A stretch of DNA of 6,140 nucleotides from contig CAYTVY010000138.1 in assembly GCA_964441925.1 (NCBI GenBank), positions 1 through 6,140 on the forward strand. Direction: 5' to 3'. Position 1 is the stretch's first letter. The number at the start of each line of letters is the position of its first letter. Both the position numbers and the translations under genes were made by a program. The notes under the pieces are model-generated. The model saw nothing but the letters and a program-made list of their open reading frames with translations. It searched no databases and had not been told where the DNA came from. The stretch comes from Geothermobacter sp964441925 (GTDB lineage Bacteria > Desulfobacterota > Desulfuromonadia > Desulfuromonadales > Geothermobacteraceae). This document shows positions 1-5,274 of the stretch, one piece after another.

Positions 1-45
1 GCGCCCCCGGACGGCGGCGTGAACGCAAACTAATGGCCCGTCATC

Positions 46-73
46 TTGCCCCCGTCCCAACCTGCGGCATAAT
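46..73 (+). promoter_or_regulatory. Candidate sigma70-type promoter of the ferritin-like gene
   Basis: A TTGCCC box (46-51) and a CATAAT box (68-73) are separated by 16 bp. This would start a transcript near position 80 and leave a leader of about 40 bases before the ATG at 119. The -10 box matches the consensus at five of six positions and the -35 box at four, with no start-site data behind them. Bases 1-45 show no other clear feature; an open frame ending in TAA at 31-33 could be the tail of an upstream gene, but it is too short to judge. Confidence 0.5.
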
Positions 74-118
74 GAAAGAGAACCCTTGCATTCCGGCCCT
101 GCCGGGAAAGGAGGTGCC

Positions 119-616
119 ATGCCGCAGGAAATGAAAGTTCAGGAAGCAATCCGCATGATCCTGAAAACCAAGAAGGACCTTTACGGTTTCTACCGTGAAG
201 CGAGCCGCAGGGCCGCGCACCCCTCCGGCCGGCGGGTCTTCGAGCGCCTCACCGACGAGGTGCGCGACAACATGCAGCAGTTCTTCCATCTCTACTACGG
301 CAGCGACCTCGGAACCTTCGACGAGTTCATCGCAACTCCTCCGGCCAGCGATTCGCGCCTGATGGCCGAGCTGAAGAACGCCCCGGCCGCCGACCTGCAC
401 GACCGGCATGCCCGCGAGCTGGCCATGCGCGAAGAGAAGGAAATCGAACGCCAGCTGCGCCTGACCGCCGCCAAGGTGATCGATCCGGTCGCCCGGCAGA
501 TCCTGGAACGGGCCGCCGACCTGACCCGGCAGCATTACGACCTGATCGAATCGGAATACGCCCGCACCATGGGCATGGTGCACGAAACCGACATCGACAT
601 CTATGTCCGCGAATAA
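119..616 (+). CDS. Ferritin-like (rubrerythrin-type) four-helix protein
   Basis: This 165-residue soluble, helix-rich protein has the pattern of the ferritin-like superfamily, whose members bind a di-iron or other metal pair and act in peroxide or iron handling. Helix pairs are visible at about residues 8-33 and 37-60, then 95-120 and 122-150. Candidate metal ligands by alignment of the heptads are E27, E47, E106 and H139. Two usual ligands are replaced: the histidine of the first E-x-x-H is D50, and the glutamate of the second is T136. There is no signal peptide and no C-terminal rubredoxin cysteines. The ATG at 119 is chosen over a TTG at 86 because GGAGG (110-114) lies four bases before it. 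Codon use matches the neighbours. The gene is followed by radC after 72 bases with no terminator between. Its being a gene is firm; the metal-binding role is inferred. Confidence 0.85.
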   Translation: MPQEMKVQEAIRMILKTKKDLYGFYREASRRAAHPSGRRVFERLTDEVRDNMQQFFHLYYGSDLGTFDEFIATPPASDSRLMAELKNAPAADLHDRHARELAMREEKEIERQLRLTAAKVIDPVARQILERAADLTRQHYDLIESEYARTMGMVHETDIDIYVRE

Positions 617-622
617 CCAGAC

Positions 623-650
623 TTGACCCGTACGGCGCAACTGCTAGAAT
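623..650 (+). promoter_or_regulatory. Promoter of radC
   Basis: TTGACC (623-628) and TAGAAT (645-650) stand 16 bp apart, each one base from consensus. They would start a transcript near 656-658, about 30 bases before the radC ATG. The TTG inside the -35 box also opens the radC frame upstream, but a start there would add 22 unrelated residues and has no ribosome site. Confidence 0.65.
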
Positions 651-682
651 CCTCCTGTCCGCTCCAGCCGGCGGACGGGAGG
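651..682 (+). promoter_or_regulatory. Leader hairpin covering the radC ribosome site
   Basis: CCTCCTGTCCGC (651-662) pairs with GCGGACGGGAGG (671-682) in a 12-bp stem with one G-U pair and an 8-base loop. The right arm contains the GGGAGG Shine-Dalgarno of radC, so the folded stem would hide it. A transcript begun at the radC promoter near 657 would lack the first half of the left arm and keep the ribosome site open. One begun upstream would carry the whole stem. No T run follows, so this is not a terminator. The stem is seen directly; its regulatory effect is inferred. Confidence 0.5.
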
Positions 683-688
683 GTATGG

Positions 689-1369
689 ATGCGCTCCATC
701 AAGGACTGGCCCGAGGATGAGCGGCCACGAGAAAAACTGTTGCGCCGGGGCGCCGAAGCGCTCTCCGACGCCGAACTGCTGGCACTGGTGTTGCGTACCG
801 GCGACGCCGCCAGCGGCCGCAGTGCCCTGGATCAGGCGCGCCAGCTGCTGCAGCGCTTCGGGTCGCTGCGGGCACTGGGCCTGGCCGGCAGCAGCGAACT
901 GCAGCAACAGAAGGGAATCGGGCCGGCTAAGGCCGCCGAGTTGCTCGGCGTCTTCGAGCTGGCCCGTCGTTTTGCCGCCGATCCCCTGCGGCCGGGGGCC
1001 CGCTACAGCTGTTCACTCGACGTCTACCGGCACTACCACGAGCGGCTGCGCGACCGGAAGAAGGAGGTCTTTCTCACCCTGCTGCTCGACGCCAAGAACC
1101 GGGTCATCCGGGAGATTCAGGTCAGCGAGGGAAGCCTGACCGCCAGCATTGTCCATCCGCGTGAAGTCTTCGCTCCCGTCATCCGCGAATCGGCCGCCGC
1201 CGTCCTCTTCATCCACAACCATCCCTCCGGCGATCCGACCCCGAGCCGCGAGGACATCGAACTGACCGCCCGCCTGCGCCAGGCCGGCGAGATGATGGGC
1301 ATCCGGGTGCTCGACCACATCATCATCGGCAACGGCGACTACGTCAGTTTCGCCGACCGGGGGCTGTAG
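689..1369 (+). CDS. radC: RadC family JAB/MPN+ domain protein (UPF0758)
   Basis: This 226-residue protein has the normal RadC length and layout. The N-terminal part opens with the family pattern MRSIKDWPEDERPREKLL, followed by LSDAELLALVLRTG (25-38) and a helix-hairpin-helix-like GIGPAKAAEL (76-85). The C-terminal JAB/MPN domain (about 105-226) carries the metal motif HNHPSGDPTPS followed by D189 (H176, H178, D189), preceded by E147. This motif is that of zinc-dependent isopeptidases, yet the cellular role of RadC is unsettled: the old link to radiation repair in E. coli was traced to a different gene. The ATG at 689 is chosen because GGGAGG (677-682) lies just upstream and the MRSIKDWP start is typical of the family. 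It has its own promoter and may also be reached from the ferritin-like gene. A terminator follows. All key residues are present. Confidence 0.96.
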   Translation: MRSIKDWPEDERPREKLLRRGAEALSDAELLALVLRTGDAASGRSALDQARQLLQRFGSLRALGLAGSSELQQQKGIGPAKAAELLGVFELARRFAADPLRPGARYSCSLDVYRHYHERLRDRKKEVFLTLLLDAKNRVIREIQVSEGSLTASIVHPREVFAPVIRESAAAVLFIHNHPSGDPTPSREDIELTARLRQAGEMMGIRVLDHIIIGNGDYVSFADRGL

Positions 1370-1373
1370 AGGC

Positions 1374-1391
1374 TTGCTCCGGCCGGAGCAA
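1374..1391. repeat. 18-base perfect palindrome after radC
   Basis: TTGCTCCGGCCGGAGCAA reads the same on both strands and begins four bases after the radC stop. It can form a 7-bp stem with a GGCC loop. No T run follows on the plus strand, so by itself it is a poor terminator. It may protect the 3' end of the mRNA or form a tandem pair with the next hairpin. Confidence 0.6.
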
Positions 1392-1408
1392 CCGTGCTAG
1401 TTTGAACG

Positions 1409-1435
1409 AAACCGGGCGGTCACGTCCGGTTTTTT
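1409..1435 (+). terminator. radC: Rho-independent terminator of radC
   Basis: AAACCGGGC (1409-1417) pairs with GTCCGGTTT (1424-1432) around a six-base loop, with one G-U pair, and the arm runs into six Ts (1430-1435). It stands 40 bases after the radC stop and separates radC from the U32 gene. Confidence 0.8.
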
Positions 1436-1484
1436 CATGATGACCCAGATACTCGGAAAAACCGGGGTAAAAAAAGCAAACTCG

Positions 1485-1508
1485 CGCAGAGACGCCGAGT
1501 CGCAGAGT
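1485..1508 (+). repeat. Three tandem 8-base units (CGCAGAGA type)
   Basis: CGCAGAGA, CGCCGAGT and CGCAGAGT follow one another without gaps. Flanking AACTC (1479-1483) and GAGTT (1505-1509) can also pair, so the array can fold on itself. Short arrays of CGCAGAG-like units are, from memory, frequent in intergenic DNA of deltaproteobacteria and other groups; this was not checked here. Confidence 0.55.
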
Positions 1509-1536
1509 TGACAAGACAATGTCTTCAGGCTTTACA
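1508..1536 (+). promoter_or_regulatory. Possible promoter and operator before the U32 gene
   Basis: A perfect TTGACA (1508-1513) is followed 17 bp later by a weak TTTACA (1531-1536). In the spacer lies a perfect inverted repeat, AAGACA-A-TGTCTT (1513-1525), which touches the -35 box and could be a repressor site. The leader would be about 90 bases. The remaining bases to 1630 show no better promoter and no riboswitch pattern. The -10 match is poor, so the call is weak. Confidence 0.28.
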
Positions 1537-1630
1537 ACCCGAAATTGATCATCTCTGTGTTCTGCGGCACCGGAGAGCGAAAGCGAATGGGCGCAATTTT
1601 ATCCTGACGGCCCAATAGATCGGCTCTTTC

Positions 1631-4027
1631 ATGACCCGCAAACAGAAACCGAACAGTCCGCCCAAACCCGAGCTGCTCGCTCCGGCCGGCAGTCTCGAGG
1701 CCTTCTTCGCCGCCGTCGAGGCGGGGGCCGACGCCGTCTACTGCGGCCTGAAAGCCTTTTCCGCCCGGGCCCGGGCAAAGAACTTCAGCCTGCGGGACAT
1801 CGAACGGATGACCGCCTGCCTGCACGCCAAAGGCCGCCGGCTCTACATCACCCTCAACACCCTGGTCAAGGAGACGGAACTGCCGGAGCTGGTCGACACC
1901 CTGGCGGCCCTGGAAGAGATCGGCGTCGATGCCCTCATCCTGCAGGATCTCGCCGTCTGGCGGCTGGCGAAAAACCACTTTCCCGGACTTGAGCTGCACG
2001 CCTCGACCCAGATGACCATCCACAACAGTGCCGGTGTGCGCATGCTCGAGCGGATGGGATTCACCCGTGCCGTCCTCGCCCGCGAGCTGACCCTGGAACA
2101 GATCCGGACCATCCGCCGGCAGACCCGTCTCGAGCTGGAGCATTTCATCCACGGCGCCCTCTGCTTCTCCTTTTCCGGCCAGTGTTTCTTCTCCTCCTAT
2201 CTCGGCGGCCAGAGCGGCAACCGTGGCCGCTGCACCCAGCCCTGTCGCCGGCGCTACCGGGCCAAGGGAAAAGACGGCTACTTCTTTTCGCCGAACGATC
2301 TGTCCGCCATCGATCTGCTGCCGGAACTGGCCGGGGCGGGGATCTGCTCGCTGAAAATCGAGGGGCGGATGAAAAGTGCCGACTACGTGCACAAGGTGGT
2401 ACGGGCCTACCGGCTGGCGCTCGACAGTCCCGAAGCGAAACGGCCGCAGGCTCTGGCCGAAGCCCGCGAGCTGCTGAAGGAAGCCTTCGGCCGGGCCCCG
2501 ACCCGCGGTTTTCTCACCGGCGCCACGCCGACCGACATCGCCAGCCGGCACCGGCACGGCGCCACCGGCCGCTGGCTGGGAGACATCACCGCCGTCCGGC
2601 CGGACGCCATCGCCTTCACCACCCGCGACCCCCTGCGGGTCGGGGACCGGGTGCGCGTCCAGCCGGCCAGCGACCAGCCCGGACGGGCCTTCACCGTGCG
2701 CCGGCTGCAGCTCGGCCGACGGCCGGTCTCGCAGGCGTCCGGCGGCAGCCAGGTCTGGCTGGCCACCCCCTTTGCCGGCTTCCGCAAGGGAGACGCCGTC
2801 TTCAAGGTCGCATCCCGTCAGGCCTTCAGCCTGAGCGAGGCCGCCTGCCGGCGGCGACTGGAGCAGGCCGGCAGCGAAAAAGCCCCTCTGAAACTGCAGA
2901 TTCGGATGCCGGACAACACCAGCCTGGCGGTGCGGGCCACCATCGGGGCGCTCGCACTGGAGAAGAGCTGGCCGGTGGAAAGCAGCGTCGCCACCGAGAA
3001 CCCGCTGTCGGCCGCCACCCTCGAACGGATCTTCCGCGCCACCGGCAACGCCCCCTTCGTCCTGGCCGGGCTGAGCTGCAGCAAGCTGCCGCCGGTGGTC
3101 ATCCCGCCCAGCCGGCTCAAGGCGATCCGGCGTGCCTTCTATGCCGAGCTGACGGAGGCTTTCAGTCGCCGACGGCAGAACCTGGCGCAGGAGCATCGCC
3201 GGCAGGCCCTGGCCGACCTGCTGCCGGAATCCGGCGCCGACCGGCCGGCGACCGACCCGGTCCGTATCACCCTGGTCATCGGCGACAGCCGCGACCTGCA
3301 CGTGCTGGGGCAGGGGCACATCGACCGGGTCATCCTGCCGTTGCGCGAGCGCCAGGTGCGGGACGTCCTCGCCGGCGGCCGCTGGAGCCGCGACAAGGAA
3401 CGGCTGGTCTGGGACCTGCCCTTCATCCTGTTCGACCGGGACCAGCCACGCACCGAACGCCTGATCGACCAGGTGATGGCTGCCGGATTTCTGCACTTCC
3501 GGCTGCACAACCTCGGTCAGCTCGCCCTGTTCGCCGGGCGATCACAGGCCCGGCTGCTCGGCAGCTACCGGCTCTTCGTTCTCAACAGCGAAGCCGCCCG
3601 GGCCTGGCACGAACTGGGACTGGCGGAAGGAACATACGTCATCGAGGATGATCGCGCCAACCTCGCCCGGCTGGCCGGCAAGGCCACCGGGCTGCCCTGC
3701 GAACTGACGGTCTACGCCCGCGTCCCCCTGCTGACCTCCCGCATTCCGCTGCCGGGCCTGCAGAAACAGGGCAGTCTCATCTCCGACCGCGGCGACCGCT
3801 TCAGTGTCCGGCAACAGGACGGCCTGACCATTCTGGGCAGCCAGACCGACTTCTCCCTCACCGGCCACCTCGACGAGCTGGCCCGGCTCGGCTGCCGTCA
3901 CTGGATAGCCGATCTCAGCCATCTCGGGCCCTTTTCGCCCCGCGGCAAGGAGGTGCTGAACGCCCTGCGCCGGCCCAGAGAGCTGCCGGGAACATCTGTT
4001 TTCAACTACGAATACGGAATGGAATGA
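1631..4027 (+). CDS. Peptidase U32 family protein (RlhA-like), long form
   Basis: The protein has 798 residues. The N-terminal U32 barrel starts at PELLAPAGSLEA (13-24) and has the U32 signature around HFIHGALCFSFSGQC (171-185), then RGRC (198-201) and CSLKIEGRMKS (239-249). C178, C185, C201 and C239 are spaced like the four cysteines that hold a 4Fe-4S cluster in UbiU; C205 is a further candidate. Despite the name, characterised U32 proteins mostly hydroxylate RNA or ubiquinone precursors: RlhA modifies 23S rRNA and TrhP tRNA, using prephenate. A middle region (about 300-530) looks like the RlhA DUF3656 part, and a C-terminal part (about 540-798) with VYARVPLLTSR (694-704) and ISDRGDRF resembles a second U32-like half without the cysteines. 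E. coli RlhA is about 650 residues, so this is longer. An in-frame TAG at 1616-1618 forces the start to 1631 or later, though no good Shine-Dalgarno is seen. Family is firm; substrate is inferred. Confidence 0.94.
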   Translation: MTRKQKPNSPPKPELLAPAGSLEAFFAAVEAGADAVYCGLKAFSARARAKNFSLRDIERMTACLHAKGRRLYITLNTLVKETELPELVDTLAALEEIGVDALILQDLAVWRLAKNHFPGLELHASTQMTIHNSAGVRMLERMGFTRAVLARELTLEQIRTIRRQTRLELEHFIHGALCFSFSGQCFFSSYLGGQSGNRGRCTQPCRRRYRAKGKDGYFFSPNDLSAIDLLPELAGAGICSLKIEGRMKSADYVHKVVRAYRLALDSPEAKRPQALAEARELLKEAFGRAPTRGFLTGATPTDIASRHRHGATGRWLGDITAVRPDAIAFTTRDPLRVGDRVRVQPASDQPGRAFTVRRLQLGRRPVSQASGGSQVWLATPFAGFRKGDAVFKVASRQAFSLSEAACRRRLEQAGSEKAPLKLQIRMPDNTSLAVRATIGALALEKSWPVESSVATENPLSAATLERIFRATGNAPFVLAGLSCSKLPPVVIPPSRLKAIRRAFYAELTEAFSRRRQNLAQEHRRQALADLLPESGADRPATDPVRITLVIGDSRDLHVLGQGHIDRVILPLRERQVRDVLAGGRWSRDKERLVWDLPFILFDRDQPRTERLIDQVMAAGFLHFRLHNLGQLALFAGRSQARLLGSYRLFVLNSEAARAWHELGLAEGTYVIEDDRANLARLAGKATGLPCELTVYARVPLLTSRIPLPGLQKQGSLISDRGDRFSVRQQDGLTILGSQTDFSLTGHLDELARLGCRHWIADLSHLGPFSPRGKEVLNALRRPRELPGTSVFNYEYGME

Positions 4028-4037
4028 CCCGGCCGAT

Positions 4038-4787
4038 TCAGTTCTCCCGGTCCCGTCCGGGCAGCGGCGGCAGCAGAGTCAGCTCGTCACGCAGGGCGGA
4101 ACCGGCCTTGCCAGGCCGGTCGGCCGGCCGCTCCACCACCCGGCCGTCCCGGTCGACCAGGGTCTCGTCCTCGAGCAGCACCATGCCGGTGCGCTCGACG
4201 ACCTCGAGCCGGAACTGGTGCAGATAGGCCAGCCGCCGGCAGCGCAAACGATAGCTGAGCGCCATCCAGACCAGGGCGACCACAGCGGCCACCCCGAGAA
4301 CCACCAGCAGCAGGATGAAGAGATAACGGGCCGCCTCGCCACCGGCCCTGGCCATGAAGGCGACGATGGCATCCAGCTTGTAAACCAGGCCGCCGGCCAG
4401 CACCAGCAGCAGCAGGGCGACCAGAAAGGGCACCTGCCGCAGGCTGAGCATCGCCTCCTCGAAACGGTTCGGTGTCCGGTTCTCCGTACCGCCGGCCGCC
4501 GCGACCTCGTCGCCCGGCATCAGGTAACGGCCGAGGCCGTAGGCAACAACACCCAACAGAAAGGAGATGGCCACCGGCACGAGAAATGAGGCGATCAGAT
4601 AGGCTTTCCAGGGAAAGGCCTGCCGGCCGTCACCGAGATAGCTGACCCAGCTGAAAAAAAAGATCAGCCCTTCGACCACCGCCAGCAGCAACAGGTAGCC
4701 GGAAACGAACTTCTTTATCTCCTGCCGGCTGTAGAGCCCGGCAATACCTCTCAGTCTTTCCTCCCCCTGGGGCTTCTCCTGCGTCAT
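4038..4787 (-). CDS. Unrecognised four-helix membrane protein
   Basis: This 249-residue protein matches no family that I can name. Hydrophobic segments lie at about 29-51, 62-85, 118-136 and 153-178. K25, K26 and the RLRCRR run (180-185) suggest that both ends are cytoplasmic. A 30-residue cytoplasmic loop (about 86-117) contains GDE and a cluster of charged residues. The soluble tail (180-249) has a short strand-rich part, VVERTGMVLLEDETLVDRDGRVVE (about 197-220), then an Arg/Pro-rich end. The start at 4787 is chosen because GGAGGA (plus-strand 4793-4798) lies five bases before the ATG; the frame stays open to 4895 but the added residues look noncoding. It converges on the U32 gene with 10 bases between the stops. 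It has no obvious partner, and the tail may sense or bind something in the cytoplasm, which is a guess. Confidence 0.83.
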   Translation of the reverse strand: MTQEKPQGEERLRGIAGLYSRQEIKKFVSGYLLLLAVVEGLIFFFSWVSYLGDGRQAFPWKAYLIASFLVPVAISFLLGVVAYGLGRYLMPGDEVAAAGGTENRTPNRFEEAMLSLRQVPFLVALLLLVLAGGLVYKLDAIVAFMARAGGEAARYLFILLLVVLGVAAVVALVWMALSYRLRCRRLAYLHQFRLEVVERTGMVLLEDETLVDRDGRVVERPADRPGKAGSALRDELTLLPPLPGRDREN

Positions 4788-4880
4788 CCGTCTCCTCCAC
4801 GCAACCTCGTCGTCCCAGCTTACCCCGCCGCCGCTTTGACCGCAAGAAATCACCGTCCGGACCCATGACACCGTTTCAGT

Positions 4881-4985
4881 CGAAAAAATGAACAAAAAAT
4901 AATTTTCCGGACGATCAATTTATTTTCAAACATTTCAAACATGTTGACATCGTTTTTTCACTTAAAACATTTTTTTACAGATTTC
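4881..4985. other. AT-rich intergenic island with short repeats
   Basis: Bases 4881-4980 contain only about 25% G+C against a GC-rich background. Inside are a tandem 9-base repeat, TTTCAAACA twice (4924-4941), an 8-base palindrome AACATGTT (4938-4945), and runs of six or more A or T. TTTCAAACATGTTGACA (4933-4949) is echoed by TTTCACACGGTTGACA (4982-4997). The island lies upstream of both the minus-strand membrane gene and the plus-strand promoter at 4992, so it probably holds control sites for one or both. Bases 4788-4880 show only the ribosome site of the membrane gene. No clear minus-strand promoter could be picked. Confidence 0.55.
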
Positions 4986-5020
4986 ACACGGTTGACAGCC
5001 CGGGGCAGTGGTCTTACCAT
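4964..5020 (+). promoter_or_regulatory. Strong sigma70-type promoter with AT-rich upstream element
   Basis: TTGACA (4992-4997) and TACCAT (5015-5020) are exactly 17 bp apart. Just upstream, 4964-4985 is an A/T-rich stretch at the usual place of an UP element, which binds the alpha subunits of RNA polymerase in strong promoters. The predicted start is at about 5027. No long plus-strand gene follows, so the promoter must serve the short transcript ending at the palindrome at 5225. Confidence 0.6.
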
Positions 5021-5050
5021 TGTCGCGAACCTTGACGAAAGACGAACTAA

Positions 5051-5203
5051 ATGCGCATTTTTTCAAGAATTTGTTTCTTGAGCAAACAGGGCAAACAGAG
5101 TGGACGGCGCCGCCGCAAGAAGGTGGCCTGTCCGATTCAGTTCTCAGCCCGGGCTCGTAGAAAGCTCGGCTGGACACGCTTCATCAGCCACCACGGCTTT
5201 TAG
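5051..5203 (+). CDS. Possible 50-residue strongly basic peptide
   Basis: An ATG at 5051, about 24 bases after the predicted transcript start, opens a frame of 50 codons ending in TAG at 5201-5203, close before the terminator, so the frame fills the transcript. The peptide has 15 Arg/Lys, two His and no Asp or Glu, with an RRRRKK run at residues 19-24 and two cysteines (8 and 27). No family is recognised. Against it: no good Shine-Dalgarno is seen, G/C at third positions is about 64%, clearly lower than in the neighbours, and rare codons such as AGA occur twice. It could be a genuine small nucleic-acid-binding or membrane-active peptide, a recently acquired gene, or a chance frame in a small RNA. 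Confidence 0.27.
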   Translation: MRIFSRICFLSKQGKQSGRRRRKKVACPIQFSARARRKLGWTRFISHHGF

Positions 5204-5224
5204 TCTCATCTCTCCTCCTTTGTA

Positions 5225-5262
5225 AAACGAAAAGGCCCGCCGATCGGCGGGCCTTTTCGTTT
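5225..5262. terminator. Bidirectional terminator, 38-base perfect palindrome
   Basis: The whole 38-base stretch is its own reverse complement. The core GGCCCGCC-GATC-GGCGGGCC (5234-5253) is followed by TTTT on either strand, then CG and TTT. It ends the plus-strand short transcript and, 12 bases after the stop at 5275, the minus-strand exported-protein gene. Confidence 0.88.
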
Positions 5263-5274
5263 GCGCGGCCAGCC

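Larger units (their letters stand above)
5027..5262 (+). ncRNA. Candidate small RNA or small-mRNA transcript of about 235 bases
   Basis: A strong promoter and a strong intrinsic terminator delimit this plus-strand unit. It contains a 7-bp hairpin TCAAGAA/TTCTTGA (5063-5081) in the 5' half, GCAAACAG twice (5082-5089 and 5091-5098), a 10-base palindrome AGCCCGGGCT (5146-5155), and a pyrimidine tract TCTCCTCCTTT (5211-5221) directly before the terminator. CCTCCTTT equals the anti-Shine-Dalgarno end of 16S rRNA, and an exposed tract of this kind is typical of small RNAs that block ribosome sites. It matches no known RNA family that I can recognise (not tmRNA, SRP RNA, 6S or RNase P by their conserved cores). 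An internal 50-codon frame is listed separately. That a transcript exists is likely; whether it acts as RNA or as message is open. Confidence 0.5.

Noticed and set aside
41..640. A 199-codon minus-strand frame opposite the ferritin-like gene
   Set aside because: It is an image of the plus-strand gene, has no ribosome site at its start and no recognisable domain.
623..688. A start of radC at TTG 623, adding 22 residues
   Set aside because: The bases are the -35 and leader of the radC promoter, there is no ribosome site, and the protein family starts at MRSIKDWP.
1532..3508. A 658-codon open frame antisense to the U32 gene, and a 489-codon one in another plus frame (2182-3651)
   Set aside because: Both lie wholly opposite or inside a clear U32 gene. 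They have low-complexity Gly/Ala/Pro/Arg-rich translations and arise because GC-rich codons seldom form stops in other frames.
4788..4895. An N-terminal extension of the membrane protein to a TTG at 4895
   Set aside because: No ribosome site there, while GGAGGA sits five bases before the ATG at 4787; the extra residues look noncoding.
4944..4973. A second promoter from the TTGACA at 4944-4949
   Set aside because: No hexamer close to TATAAT stands 16-18 bp downstream; the box is better seen as a copy of the repeat.
5082..5132. Resemblance of ACAGGGCAAAC to the start of a GEMM (cyclic di-GMP) riboswitch
   Set aside because: Only this short string fits; the second paired element and the GGTAGGTAGCGGGGTTACC-like tetraloop-receptor part of the consensus are absent.
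4962..5177. A 71-codon minus-strand frame with several CxxC-like cysteine pairs
   Set aside because: It starts at GTG without a ribosome site and runs through the AT-rich promoter region. The cysteine pairs look like chance and the opposite strand has a better promoter-terminator unit.
5144..5209. A 21-codon minus-strand frame behind AAAGGAGG
   Set aside because: The ribosome-site-like string is the complement of the CU tract, lies directly behind a terminator for the minus strand, and has no promoter. The anti-Shine-Dalgarno reading on the plus strand explains it more simply.
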